Assembly (NCBI GenBank): GCA_002077045.2
Contig: KZ111169.1
Span: 1 to 64,000, forward strand
From: Rachicladosporium sp. CCFEE 5018
Lineage: Eukaryota > Ascomycota > Dothideomycetes > Cladosporiales > Cladosporiaceae
DNA: 64,000 nucleotides
Reading direction: 5' to 3'
The position numbers and the translations under genes were made by a program. The notes beneath the pieces are model-generated. The model worked only from the letters and a program-made list of their open reading frames with translations. It did no database searches and was not told the origin of the DNA. Positions within the stretch are counted from its first letter, which is position 1. Each line of letters opens with the position of its first letter. Positions 1 to 11,792 of this stretch are shown here, piece by piece.

Positions 1-1960
1 TCCTATTATGAACACCTTAATGCTACTACTCCCTATTTGCTTTACCCTAATAACTTCCCTCCTCCTAATTCTCTTTACTAGCTCCTTATAGGAGAGTCCT
101 ATAATCTCCTTACGCTCCTCTAGGTCTTAGATCCTAACTATAACCCCTATAGGCTATTCTTTAGCTATAACTCTTACCTAGGTTCTCTACTAGCTCTACT
201 AGCTCTATTGTCTCTAGAGGGTGCTCCTCTAGAACTCCTTTCTAAAGTCTTTAATCTCCTAGAGGAGGAGGTTAGTACTTAGGCTCTATTATTATTATCT
301 TAAGGTCTTAGCTTAGAGGATATTAATAACTTAGGTAGCCTTCTAGAGTAGGATCTTATATACCCTAGCATATAAGTCTTATCCTTTATAGGCTTCTATA
401 ATGTCCTTCTAGAGTACCTAAACTATCTAGGTATCTAGGCTCTAGTACTATTAAGTTAGTGTCTTCCTCTACTATAGGGGGAACCCCTAGCTTCCTCCTA
501 CTCCCCTCTATCCTCCTCCTCTTTCCTATAGCTATTCCCTATCTCTAGTACTCTCTTCTCCTCCACTTTAATCGCTTCCTTATTCCTTAGGTATATATAT
601 CCTCCTTACTACTATCTTATAGGTCGTAGTTAGTATATAGTAAAGTTATAGTAGCCTCGGTACTAAAGGTACTACGCTTAGCGGCTATATACGTACTACC
701 TACGAGTCGTCGAGATATAGAGATAAGTAAAGGATAGGTTATTTAGAGCTATAATAAATAGCCTAGATAACCTAAAGAGGATTACTTAGTAGATCCTAGA
801 TAAAGAGTATATACTATAGTTTAAACTTATAGAGGAGACTAAAAGGGAGCTAGAGAGGAGAGAGGAAGTAGGTAAGAGGAGGTTACTTACTTAAGATAAG
901 GAGTAGGAGTATACCTAGTATATAGCCTAGTATACTTCTAGAAGGTAAGCTAACTACGATAGTAAGGTAAGAGATAGGGTTAAGGGTTTTTACTATAATA
1001 AGTAGTTTCCTTCTTAGATAGTTTATAGGATAGCTTCCTATATAGGCTACTAGAGTACTAGATTAGGCGTATAAATTCTTATCTTATCTTATATCTTTTA
1101 TAGAGTAAGGGGTAAAAATCGTAGTAGATAGCTTAAGTAAAGTTTAACTCTATACTACTATTTCGGCCGTCGTAACTATCTAAGCTATAGTCGTAAACTA
1201 AATATCGATAAAACGTCGTACGACTCTCTCCGATAATAGCGAAGTAACTAGATATCTTAATCCTTTTATTATTATAGGAGATACTAAAACGAGTATATAT
1301 ACTACTAAGGCTTTAGCGCTATCTTCCCCGGTAGCGTAGTATAGATAAATAATTACGTTAACGATAATACTAACGCTATAAACGTTTTATTAAACTATAT
1401 TATTAATATCCTTCTTCCCGTACTTTACCTTATATAAGAGGAATAGAAAGTATATAGATTCCGTAAACTTAGTAGAGTTATTAGTACTTATATAGGTTTC
1501 TAGTTTTACGCATTCTTCTTTAGAGAAAGTTGCTAATAATAAGCTATATATATAGTCGGGCCTCGGTAAAGTACCGACGAGTAGACTATATTCTTTCTAG
1601 TCTCCGGATATCTCTTCGCTAACGTTTTCTAATGTAATGCTATTATCGAGGACGTATAAGAGCTCTACTAAAGGCATAATATAGGCGGTAAGATCGCGAC
1701 GAACCCCTTTCTTTATTATATCTACTCGCTTATTAGAAAATCCTAATATAAATCTCCTCGGAGCACGAGTTATAGGCTGGAGCGATTTCGTCCTCGGCTA
1801 GTAAAGCTTAGCATATAACCTTACTCTAGGTAGTTATTAAGTGTTTAGTGGTTAGATTATCGAACATTATACCGTAGCGTTACAGTTCTTCTTTATACGT
1901 AGCCGTATATGCGGGCGGAGCGCTTCTATCTCTTGCTCGGCTCGAATAACTCCGCGTTGC
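1..1960. repeat. RIP-mutated repeat block
   Basis: The block is very rich in TpA and poor in CpA and TpG while CpG persists, and no reading frame stays open for long. This is the composition left by repeat-induced point mutation of transposons in Pezizomycotina. Within it, 617-711 still aligns to the 3' LTR end of the chromovirus at 31 kb, so at least part of the block derives from that element family. The rest cannot be assigned by eye. No gene is supported here. Confidence 0.85.
617..711 (+). repeat. RIP-mutated copy of chromovirus LTR start
   Basis: About 95 bases align without gaps to 31005-31099, the start of the chromovirus 3' LTR. Nearly all differences are C to T or G to A relative to the younger copy, mostly CpA to TpA and TpG to TpA, with only a few other changes. 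The similarity fades at about 711. This is a RIP-degraded member of the same LTR family in the same orientation. Confidence 0.8.
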
Positions 1961-2322
1961 TAGATTAATGCCTCTTTCTCGATCTATCGCACTCAGGTTC
2001 GCTCATTTGGAAGAATTCCTCTGGCCACTTCCGAGTCCTGACCTAGCACTGAATGGGATCTTGCTCTCTTGCGCCTTCCTTACAACGATATGCACCCTGC
2101 TGCTACCCTCTTTGGAGCGCTTCTTTGTTGCGCTTGCGGCAGAGTTCTTGTGACTGTTCCGAGACCTGCTCGTCAGCCTGGCGCCTACTCTTCTTCCCAG
2201 AAGAAAGCTCGATATGGTGAGAGTTGAGCAGATGGGTTTTCCGGTCTCTTCTTGGGGTCCTGGGGGCGCCTTCTGATAGCGAGACCCGCGATTCAGGCTC
2301 CTGTGTACTAATCAGTTGGGTG

Positions 2323-2646
2323 TCACACACCACATTTTGAGCGCTTTGCAATCGCACCTTGCTTATACGCCCGCTCAATGGCGGTGAAGGGAGAGAAGGC
2401 TTCCGTTTGCGCAGACTGTTTGGCATGGTCTCGCGGTGCTGGCGACAGCTTTATGTCGTAGAACGCATGCACCATGTCTGACGCGCCCATACACACGGTC
2501 GACGTCGTGTTCTTGTCCTCATCCGAGGCTGTCCCGGAGCACTGGGAGTTGTCTCGGATCGTGTTCATGTGCTTGCCGCAGAACTTGTACCTCACCGTCT
2601 CTGAGTGGCCGCAGCTGTTTGTGACCGTGTACGTGTGACAGTGCAT
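2323..2646 (-). CDS. Hypothetical Cys/His-containing small protein
   Basis: A 107-residue open frame starting at an ATG. The N-terminal half has a regular Cys/His pattern (HCHTY, CGHSE, KFCGKH, QC, VC) that looks like a small metal-binding or zinc-finger-like segment found in many unnamed fungal proteins. The C-terminal part is basic and could belong to an intron or a further exon: a second open frame runs on to 2103 in another phase, but I found no splice pair that joins them cleanly. The function is unknown. It lies between a RIP block and a broken gene, so it may itself be decaying. Confidence 0.4.
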   Translation of the reverse strand: MHCHTYTVTNSCGHSETVRYKFCGKHMNTIRDNSQCSGTASDEDKNTTSTVCMGASDMVHAFYDIKLSPAPRDHAKQSAQTEAFSPFTAIERAYKQGAIAKRSKCGV

Positions 2647-2767
2647 CCTCTCGTACAGGCCTAATTACTCGTCCTAGACCTAGAGCGTACTCATGTCTAG
2701 GGTGTCGATCTAATCGCGATCCAAGTCTAGGGGCCGTAGTCGTTTTGGACCCACTTACGCTCTCGAA

Positions 2768-4590
2768 CTAGATGTTGATTATCATCTCGCTGGCGGACAT
2801 GTACCGCGTAGTGTTATCGCTCTCAGTCTTGATGACCATCCTGTAACCGTTGAATGGGGTCGATACAGTTGAATATTCGACATCAGTTGCGACGTCTATG
2901 CCCTTGTACTGCCACTCGGTCGCGTCCAGCGTCACGAAGTTGGTCCAAGTCCTGGAGTCGTTCGCATTCAACAGGCCATTTGGGACCCAGTCTATGTTCC
3001 CAATCTGGTTCAGGAATTGGTTCATGTACAGCAACTCAGTCGGGTTGTTGAGCGTGTCCACGAGCACGTACCGCTTCTAGTCGAAGATGATCTTGGGATC
3101 GTCGAGGTCGACTAGAGGTTGTTGACCTGCCTGATTTTCACCATCTACATCCACGAACTTCGCCCACGTGCCCGGCGGCCTGACGAGCCTCATCTCCTTG
3201 GAGCGCAACGCGTGGTAGTGCTCGAGCATGTTAATGTCCTCATTCGTCATGCCGTACCACCTCCCGGAGGCGGTCTCGAGCAAATCTGCTAGTTGATCTT
3301 CATCGCGGTATCCACTGCTCGTCCACTTCTTGAACAGATTCTCCTTCAAGTCCTGCATCGTGACCAGTATCTCGTTGTACTCTGCTGTTGGAGGCGGGCT
3401 GATGATCCAAAACCTGACCACGAAGTGTTGCTTGTGCATGGACCAGTATTCGTGCGGGTTCTTGATCCTCATATAGAGTAGCCTCAAGTCCTTGCTCACG
3501 ATGGTGACCCTCATGCCGTTCTTGACCCTGTGCCTGATACACTTCTGCTGCCCACGCAGATCTCGGATGGCAGGTATTTGCTCTTCTCCTTCTCCGTGAG
3601 GTCAATCCCGAGGCTGTAGCAGAACGTGGCCAGGTCCGTGGCCGTGTACTGCTCCATCATGGCCACTCAGAAGGTGCACATCCCCTCAAATATGGACTTG
3701 ATGTCAGACGCCATGTCGATCACGTGTCTGTTGGTGATCTGGTGTTCGTTATGAATTTTGGGCTGGATCATGTACGAGTACTAGTCGGACGATCCGATGC
3801 AGAGGTAGTTGGAATGTTCGATGTGGTCCATGGACTCGAAGTAGGTCCCGATGATCAACAAGATCATGTTCGACTGTTGGGTAGAGTTCCACACGCCCCT
3901 GTTCATCTGCTCGATCGGAATCGGCGTTGTGATCCCCTCCTTGTACATAGGCACATACTTGATCTCGGACTGGTTCTTAGTCAACAGCATCATCCAGGTG
4001 CTGATGTTGTTCTCAGTCTCGTTTATGATCGAGTGCGGCACCCAGTTGATGGCCCCATGCACGGGCAAGCGCCTGTCCAAATGCACGATCTGACACTCGC
4101 TCAAAGCGACAGGGTCGGTCATGCACCAATCCGAGTCCCTCTCCCTCTCCCAGATCGTGGTCCCGAATGTGTGCTGAATCTCGTCGAGCATCTCAACTTG
4201 TAGTAGACGTGAGAACCGACCTGGGGGTCTGATGTTGCTCTGCATCTTGTCTAAGTTCTTCACGATCAACAAATCCCTTCTCCCGGACTATCCTGATGAA
4301 CTCAATCTCGTCCTCGGTTGGCTTATATTTATCATCTTGGTGTAGACCATCATGTGGAAGTGGCGCTTCGAGAGCAGCTGCCTCTCGTTCTAAGACAGCA
4401 TTGTGACGCGCGAGCTGCTCTACACCGTGCTGTGAGGGCGTGGTTATGAACCACAACCTGATCATAATGTGCCTGTCGACCATGGACCAGTACTTCTCCG
4501 GCTCCTTGATCCTAGTCACCAAAAAGGGCAAGTTCTTGCCTATGAGGGGAAACTTTGGAGTTTGCGAGTCATGTTGTTTGGGAAGATTTC
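2768..4590 (-). pseudogene. Broken coding region with two diverged repeats of one module
   Basis: Read on the minus strand from about 4590, coding character continues for about 600 codons but is interrupted: a frameshift near 4265, TAG at 3781, TGA near 3667, a frameshift near 3550, TAG at 3077, and a terminal stop at 2768. No introns are apparent. The protein is rich in Met, Asn, Asp, Glu and Trp. The first and second halves are related: RIKEPEKYWSMVDRH aligns with RIKNPHEYWSMHKQH, NIRPPG with LVRPPG, and AINWVP with NIDWVP, so the ancestor carried two copies of a module of about 300 residues. I do not recognise the family. A captured dsRNA mycovirus structural gene is one possibility, and a decayed fungal gene of unknown function is another. 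Both are inference. Confidence 0.55.
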
Positions 4591-4658
4591 AACAAACGAT
4601 CTGACACAAGATCGAAGCTATATTCTACGCTAACAAATGCAGACACAGACATGACCGA

Positions 4659-6079
4659 CTAAATCTTCGTAACAGTTACAGTCTTGGTAGACTTCTCAGT
4701 CGTAGTCTTGGTCTTGGTCGTGGTCTTGGTCTTGGTCATCTTTTCGGTCGTGGTCTTCGTCTCCGTTGACTTCTCGGTCGTAGTCTTAGTCTTCGTGACA
4801 GTGCTCGTCTTGCCGGTCGGACAGGTCGCCGCCGAGGCCGATGAAGTAACGGTCACCGTCGAGGCAGTGGCAGATGCGCAGGTCGTTGGCGCCACGGTGA
4901 CAGAAGCCGAGGATGACGTGCTGATCGTGCTAGTAGCGAATGTCGTGCTACTAGTCATGCTGCTGCTTGCAATGCTACTGTTGCCGCCACCGGTCTGCAT
5001 AGGAGATGGGTTGACAAGCGTCAATAACGCTGGCCGCCATGGCAAGTCGTTGTAGCCAACGTTCGAAGGACCACGACCTTGAATTAGAAATTCCAAATTA
5101 CAAGGATCGATCTCGAATGTCTGGTCGTCGGTACTGCGGATGAGATCGCCGTGACTGATTTCGGCAGACCATGTGATAGCTGTATTGGACTTGCCCGCAA
5201 ATGGATTGCTCTCAAGGCCGGACAACTCGGTGAACTTGCCACCAAGGTTGGTGGCGGTGAAGGAGCGAAAATAACGGCCCACAGTACCCTCGCACTCAAT
5301 CATCATAAGCCATTTGGTCTGACCCTTCAGCTTATAAACTTGCACAGCTTCGAAAAGGTTGGGTGTCGTGTCATTGAGGATGGTCTCAAAGGTCGTGCCA
5401 AAGTTGCCGGGGAAGTTGCCAAGAGGCATACTTGCGCGGTAAATTTGGCCATTGTCGCCAGCGAAGAAAAGCCACATATTGGTATCGTCTGCGATAACGG
5501 TCTGGTCGATGGGTCCGTATGGTGCACCAGTCGCACCACCGTCGTAGAGCGCTTGCTCTGGACCCCAGCTGTTCAGAGTTTGTTAGGGTATGCGCACGGA
5601 CTGACAGGCAGAGTTACTGCTCACCCATTAGCATTTGTAGGATCGGTGGATGTCCTGTAGCTGAATGAATGTGCTCCCCACTGGTACGCCATAATCCAGA
5701 TGTTCGCGGGTGCGTGGTAGAAGAGCGTCGGCGCGACTGCCGGGCTCTTCATGTCATTCTGACTGGCTGTGGACATATCGGCCCAGTTGTTGAAGAGACC
5801 AAAGTTCATGGACCCGTAGGAGCCATTGTTGACATTGGAGCCGTATCTGGGAATGCTGTCAGTATTTTACCTCCCAGACTCGGTGGGTTCGACTTACACC
5901 AAGTGCTGGCCCTTGTATGGCACATGAGTGAAGTCCTTCAACGACGTCCAGTTGTGCATTGGCTGTGCGAGAGGGCCATCCGGACTTGCAGCCCACTGTG
6001 GTTTGGCAGGAAGGTCGCAATATTGAGCGCTGACCGCAATTGCGGTGGCAAGCATGCTGAGCGAAGTCTTGAGCAACAT
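4659..6079 (-). CDS. Secreted GH62 alpha-L-arabinofuranosidase
   Basis: Three exons (6079-5898, 5846-5625, 5568-4659) join in phase to 437 residues with GTAAGT and GTGAGC donors. An N-terminal signal peptide ([19 protein letters not shown]) leads into a GH62 catalytic domain, recognisable by NNWADM, the [13 protein letters not shown] segment, [11 protein letters not shown] and the terminal [12 protein letters not shown]62 enzymes remove arabinose side chains from arabinoxylan outside the cell. After the catalytic domain comes a Ser/Thr-rich linker and then a tail of alternating Thr, Lys and Glu ([12 protein letters not shown] repeats) instead of a cellulose-binding module. An ATG nine codons upstream (6106) is possible, but 6079 gives the better signal peptide. 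A TATA-like run lies at about 6177-6188. Confidence 0.9.
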
Positions 6080-6600
6080 GATCGGAGTCTTGCAGTCAAC
6101 TCCCAACCGCTGGCTGTGTCGAGCTGAGACGTGCTTGCTGGGTGAAGTGAACAGTAAAGCCGGGCACTAGACTCTCAATATATATATGAGTAGCCGTTAG
6201 AAGCATCGGACAGAGATCTTCCATGTTGATCAAGTGCTCCGGCCAGACTGATTGCCATGAGGTGCATGCGGCAGTATAGGCTGCACAACTGATCATTCCT
6301 AGTGGTGCCATAACAACCACCTAGCGGCAAGCAATTGGCGACAAGCTTCGAGGCTCTTCTCGAGTCCAGGCTTGTGCCCGGCATACAGGCCTGTACTTCT
6401 TCGGACCAAGCACATACCTCGCTGTCAGGCTAATTACAAGAGAGGAAGCTCATCATCGGCGGGTGAGTGCAGCGCGGCTTGTACCTCGCCGGATGCAGTG
6501 GTCACGTTGTTCGTACCTGGGGCGGCTAAATCAACTGATGCATGCGTTCATGCAGATATGGCACTAGGTTGAGTGGAAAAGATGGAGAAAGTCTGGGTAA
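6080..6600 (-). promoter_or_regulatory. Upstream region of the GH62 gene
   Basis: About 500 bases without a supported gene. An alternating AT tract at about 6177-6188 lies about 100 bases upstream of the GH62 start and could serve as a TATA box. Nothing else stands out before the RIP block begins near 6600. Confidence 0.4.
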
Positions 6601-7440
6601 ATGCTTAGGCCTCCTCCCCTTTAACCTTTTGTGGAAGTGTGGGGAACGAGGGAGACTTTTCCTGGTCCAGCGTCTACATCGCTAGGCTTAGACACGTAGT
6701 CACTAAACCCTCACTACTATGCTACAATCCTATCGATAGGCCTAGAACCCCGTCCCTACGCCTACTAAGCCGAGGATGCCCCGGGCCATTATGAACCCGC
6801 TTGGTTCTATAGAGAGAAATCCGAGGTCCACGCTAAGACCTACTTAGGCCTACCTTATAATTCTCCCTTTTATCCCAACCTAGTAGCGATGCTCCCCTAG
6901 ACGTTTAACATACTTTCTATGTAGCAACTCTAACTAAGGAGATATAGAATATATCTATCTCTTTAGAATCTCTATATCTGCTATTATTTTACTACTACTA
7001 CTATATATACTACCCTTAGTACCTTTATACTACTAAACTTAGACCCTAATAAATTCCTATAAGTCACGTAGCGCTAAGTATAGCTAACTTCACCTTATAT
7101 ACGTAGTCCTAATCTAGTATCGCTAGGTATAGGTATACCTCGTCTAGTTTAGGTAGAGTTACTTATCTTAAGGGTGTTTAAAGTTATTACGACCTAAGTC
7201 GTAAGTAATAAGGGTTAGAGTATTCTTTAGAGAGTAAAGTTAAGCTAGAGTATAGAGGGCTAGGCGAGGGATGCTAATAGATATATAAGTAGTCTAGGAG
7301 AATAATTCTAATTAGTTACTATAAATAATAAGTTAAACACGAGAGAAGTAGAAGGCGTCTCTCGTTCGCTATATACCTATAAGAATAGTATCGCTTACGC
7401 GTTTATGCGTAAGTAAGTAAGCGTATACGTCTTATCTATG
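6600..7440. repeat. RIP-mutated repeat block
   Basis: TpA-rich, CpA/TpG-poor sequence with stops in every frame, of the same type as 1-1960. It separates the GH62 gene from the DUF3176 gene. The family of the original element cannot be told by eye. Confidence 0.75.
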
Positions 7441-7568
7441 CTAAGGGCTGGACCCCTAATTCCTCCCTACCAAACAAACCGAGTTTCACTAAAACCCGCA
7501 GGAAACTAGGGTTAGGACCGTCGCTGTGAGTAGACCGCAGTACAAGCCGCACACCCCACTTTCCGCTT

Positions 7569-10034
7569 CTACTCCCCTCTCCCTCGGAAAACCCTCGCCC
7601 GGAAATGCTTCCCTGCAGTGCCCTGCAACCCAGCCACGTACTCCGGCTCCGCAACTCCAAAGACGCCTCTTGCATCGCCAGCGACGATGTGACCATATTG
7701 CACGCGCTGGTGACCGACCTGTTGCAAGACTTGGTCGATACCCGCGTTTGCCGCGCTAGCGGTCATGGGCGAGCGGAAGGCGTGGGCAATTTCGAACGGT
7801 CCAAGGCTGACTTTGCGGCCGAGTTGCCAGTAGCCTGGTGTCACGATATATCATTAGCTGACGCGAGCAAAGAAGGGAGAGGCGGCGCTTCTTACCCCAG
7901 TATGTGGGCAGGACGCTCAGAACGCACGCGACTGTCGAGATGATGGCGCCCATCACGTAGAGGAAGCGGGTATTGTAGTGGATGCTCTCTGTGTACATGG
8001 TGGCTTGCACGGTGTTGTACTGGTGCGCTGAATTGGGATCGGTACCGCTAGCGTCAGTGGCAACTAGAAACCTGCATGTTTACACTGTCAGTAGTTCAGA
8101 ATACTCGAGCGCTTAGCGGAGATTCGGAAGCTTACATGATTTCATTGATCATGGCTACTAGACTCTGTGTATTTCTCCGCGGGTTGTCCGGGTTCATTGG
8201 GTCGCTCATCCAGTGACCGCATATATATGGGGCAGGCTCGAGCGGCGTGCCGACTGGAGCTTTCACAACATACTCCTCAGCACTGCCTGACGGCGTGAGC
8301 TCGAACCCTTGATTGATGGTGCTCTTCAGTTCCGCTTGCGCGGCGAATAGTGTAGTTAATTCGTTCCAAAGTCCACCAAGTCGCGAAACGGGGCTCGAAC
8401 CATCTCCGACCTCCCATACATTGGCCCTTTCGATTACACGGAAGCCTCTCTGTTGCTTCGCATCTATGTCAAATGGCAGCGGGAGGGCCCCAGCATCCTT
8501 AGTGGTCAGCGTGATAGCGCGGACACTGCGTGATCCGTTGTAGGCTTGAGCCATAACCGGATATCCTATGACCGCTGGACGAAGTACACATGACTGATTA
8601 TATACGTATCCGGGACAGCCAGAGTATTTTGAAAGATCGGAGCTGCCAGATGGGGAGAATGAGAGTCCGACGTCGTTGGCTTGTGCGTATAGTACATTGA
8701 GCGTGAGTGCTCCAGATGTGAATCCCTTTATGTAGTCGATTTCATCAAAAGCCTTGCTGTACTGCCTGCCAAACTCGATACCAAACACGCTGACTCCCGG
8801 TTTCTCGATAGTCGTACCAGTCGGGCCGTCCGGAGTGGTGATGCTCACATCTTCAGGCTGTGAATTTGCATAGTAATCTACCTTCTCCTCGTTCTCACGT
8901 TTCAAGGCGAGTACTGACCGCCAGATCTATATAGTTGGTAGCTGTCTTGGTTGGCACGGAGCAGTCGAACTCGAAACCAGCAGCCGAGATCTCAGTGAAG
9001 CAGGTGGCGTCCTCGCATCCATCAAACCCGACGTAGGGTAAAGTCCGCGGGCTTTGCTTCCATATAGACACATCGTCAACAAGGAAAGTATTGGTGTGTA
9101 CGCTGTTCGTTCCAATTGACTTGGAAGACGTATCCGGCATCGTGGTGTTAGCCCAAGGACGAACAGTGTGTTGCGTGGTTGGCGGATCGACGGCGATTGC
9201 TGTGACGGTGGCGGATTGTAAAAGGATCCCATCGATGATGGTACATCTGTATCAAAGCAACGTCAGCGCTTGTCCACCCATTTGGACCTTGCTACCAGTC
9301 ATCGAAAGTCGCTCTTGGTGGACACTCATGGAGGCAACCCACGCAGCATTGCGGTTCCATCTGCTAGGGCGAGGTGTTGAGGCGCTCTAGAAGGGGCCGA
9401 GGATCTTGAAAGTGGAGTGAGACGAAAACGCACTTTGCAATCAGCGCAGCCAGGGCGATGGTATTGAAGCCCTTGAAGGTCACAGCAGAGAGCGCTGCGG
9501 CCTTCGCGCTGGAGCTGAAGTTCCACGAATCATGCAGGTCTTCGATAGTAGAACCTTTCAATGCTTTCCTCCACCAAGCGATAGCGACGCCATTGGCGAT
9601 AGCCAGGGAGAAAGCAAGGTTTGCAGCGCTATTGAGAATTGTGACGATGACAGAAGGCCGGATCTGCTTTGGCCAGCGGCCTTTCGTCAAGCGGTCGCGA
9701 TATAGTTCCTTCCACCATTGTTCGCCCTGGATCTTGCCATTCGAGACCGTGAGTACGGCTACTTTACCTGCCAGGCAGACGAGCACGAGGAATAGAGCTC
9801 CAAGACCTAGCCAACTGTAGAGTACCATTGTCAGAGACCGCATACGGGTTTGCTAGTGACTGGGACCATCACTCACGGGAATCGACTCAGGAAGCCAGGG
9901 CTCCAGCTTGCGTTCTCCTGTTCATGGGGCGCGTTTCGTGCATCAAGGTCGTTAGAAACCGGACGCACTTCTTCGGCAGCCTCCTTCTTCTGCACGTAGT
10001 ATGGAGCACTAGGTGCTGCGTAGACCGACTGCAT
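7569..10034 (-). CDS. DUF3176 multi-pass membrane protein
   Basis: Six exons (10034-9877, 9814-9434, 9246-8919, 8857-8136, 8071-7896, 7834-7569) join in phase to 676 residues. Residues after RFPWLGLGALFLVL form a first membrane segment, followed by IANGVAIAWWRKAL..STIEDLHDSW, which is diagnostic for the fungal DUF3176 family. A long Cys-containing, glycosylation-site-bearing loop follows (IIDGILLQSATV onward). A last membrane segment (VMGAIISTVACVLSVL) precedes the cytosolic tail YWQLGRKVSLGPFEIAHAF typical of the family. The start is the first ATG after an in-frame stop. The second intron (9433-9247) is 187 nt, longer than the others. The molecular function of the family is unknown. The gene sits next to a RIP block but is intact. 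Confidence 0.85.
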
Positions 10035-10831
10035 TGTGCTTATGAACAGATTCCGAGGCGTACCAGTTTTGGAGCCGATGACAGGGTAACGGTGAGATCA
10101 TGTTCACCTTGGCCGGGAGTCCAGCATTTTCATACAACAGCGGCCCAGACAATCTAGACCTGATGAGCGAAGTCCGGTCTCGACCGTTATCCACATCTCA
10201 GCTGTCAAACCTCACGTGGCTTGCGGTAGACTTTGAGGCGCGCCAGACTGCAGGGACATTGAAATTCCACGCAGGGTGGCCAGCTAACGTAGGTCGTGAA
10301 TGGAAACCCGGACTCTATCTCCATGATTACGTCGGCAGACCAGCATAGGGACTACTGAATTGCATTGTGGGCAAGTCTGATAAGTCTCGATCAAATAGTC
10401 CGGTCACTTAGATAAGCGAGTAGGTGGCACCAGGGTCTTTTCGCCACGGTTTTGGCGTCTGATCTGCACCAGCGCTCGGACACGTGTAGACTAATTATAA
10501 ACTAACGCGGAACATGGGAGATACGATGGTAATACGGGCATAAACGAAAGCAGGACTTCGTTGGCTTGATCTCTGGTTACCACAATATCTGCGCTATCGC
10601 TTCGGTTTCCCAAGCAGACCCGCTAGCACCATCACTCGCTGAGTCTTCCGTTCAGATTGCCCTCGGGTCTCTGTCTCGCAAAAACGTTGTATCTTCGTAG
10701 TGATGCTGCTTCGCAACAACGCTTGCAATGCTTAGGCACCTTACCACTGCGACGCCGAGAACCTCGTCATACGCGCTGTCTTTAACGGCCTGTACTTCAG
10801 GATCACAAAGCTTGTCTCCCACGATTGTCAG
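10035..10831. other. Intergenic region, no gene recognised
   Basis: It holds the upstream region of the DUF3176 gene and the downstream region of the next unknown gene. Short open frames occur but none shows coding features I can support. Confidence 0.4.
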
Positions 10832-11692
10832 TCAGTCATCTTCCGTGAGATCCACCACGTCCTGCTTCTCCACCTTCACGCGTTGCTGCTTCGAACCGCT
10901 CGCGATCCCACCCATTTGGTTCGCGGCACTCATAACAGCCTGGCGCCGCATGCACATCCGCTCCCAGTGAATCCACGCGGCGGTCTCGTCTACCCTGTAG
11001 CCCTGGCTACGCTGCCGCCACGCGATGCGCAGCGTGGCGAGATCTGGCACCACCGTGGTGCTTCCGGTGCTGCGACTGTGGTCTGTGATGACTTTCTGAA
11101 GCTCGCGATCATTGTTCGGGTTGCCTTGCCAGGTGCCGTGGAGGAAAGAATCCCGTGTCTCGCCGACGTCGCTGTCCAGTGCTATAGGGTTCGGGCGATC
11201 GCCGCTACACCCCTGAATGGCAACGCTCAGCTTTTCATGCTTGACCGCTGGTTCGTGGCCGCGATGCGGCAATGTTTCCGGAGTGATGAGGGTGTTTCGA
11301 GAGTCATTGTCGGCGTGTAAGGGGTCTCGGTCCTCAGATCTTTGCCGCTTCCGTGTCGCGCGCACATCTGAAGAGCGTGGAAGCTCCGAGGAGGCCAAAG
11401 ACAGCTTTGTCGGCACGTTACGACGAGTGTCCGCATTTGCAGCGTCTGGTGACTGAGATACCTGGTTCTGTGTCGTGTGCTGCGCAGTGGTAGTCCGTGG
11501 AAGTGACAGCAGTGGCACCCCGGCGCAATTCTCAGCAAGGTAGGCGTCCAAGGTCCCAAGTTGGCTCATCTCCCTCGCGACCCCATTCGGAAGCAGCTTT
11601 TGACTTGTATTTCCGCCTTCAGAATCTGTGGCTGCTGGCAATGGCCCGCCAGTCCGAACGGTCCAGATATCGGCTATCCACTTATTCCACAC
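10832..11692 (-). CDS. Hypothetical protein with C-terminal SUMO-interacting motif
   Basis: A single open frame of 286 residues. The N-terminal two thirds are Ser/Thr/Arg-rich and look disordered, with a basic cluster RATRKRQRSED that could act as a nuclear localisation signal. A short region with helix potential (ATLRIAWRQRSQGYRVDETAAWIHWERMCMR would span residues about 218-248) precedes a C-terminal QDVVDLTEDD. A hydrophobic VVDL core followed by acidic residues is the classic SUMO-interacting motif, so a nuclear, SUMO-linked role is plausible. I do not recognise an orthologous family. Confidence 0.5.
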   Translation of the reverse strand: MWNKWIADIWTVRTGGPLPAATDSEGGNTSQKLLPNGVAREMSQLGTLDAYLAENCAGVPLLSLPRTTTAQHTTQNQVSQSPDAANADTRRNVPTKLSLASSELPRSSDVRATRKRQRSEDRDPLHADNDSRNTLITPETLPHRGHEPAVKHEKLSVAIQGCSGDRPNPIALDSDVGETRDSFLHGTWQGNPNNDRELQKVITDHSRSTGSTTVVPDLATLRIAWRQRSQGYRVDETAAWIHWERMCMRRQAVMSAANQMGGIASGSKQQRVKVEKQDVVDLTEDD

Positions 11693-11792
11693 GTATTCGC
11701 AGCGATAGAACCGTAGACGCGTAGAAGCGCAGGATTGCGTGCGAGCTCGCTAGAAGTTTTGTTGGCACTGCCGCATTCCCAAAACGAAGGGT

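Noticed and set aside
4700..4800. CRISPR-like array in the repeated tcttggtcgtggtctt units
   Set aside because: Units are codon repeats of the GH62 tail without unique spacers, and this is a eukaryotic genome.
4684..5055. Plus-strand frame of Val/Leu-rich repeats opposite the GH62 tail
   Set aside because: It is the antisense shadow of the Thr/Lys repeat tail.
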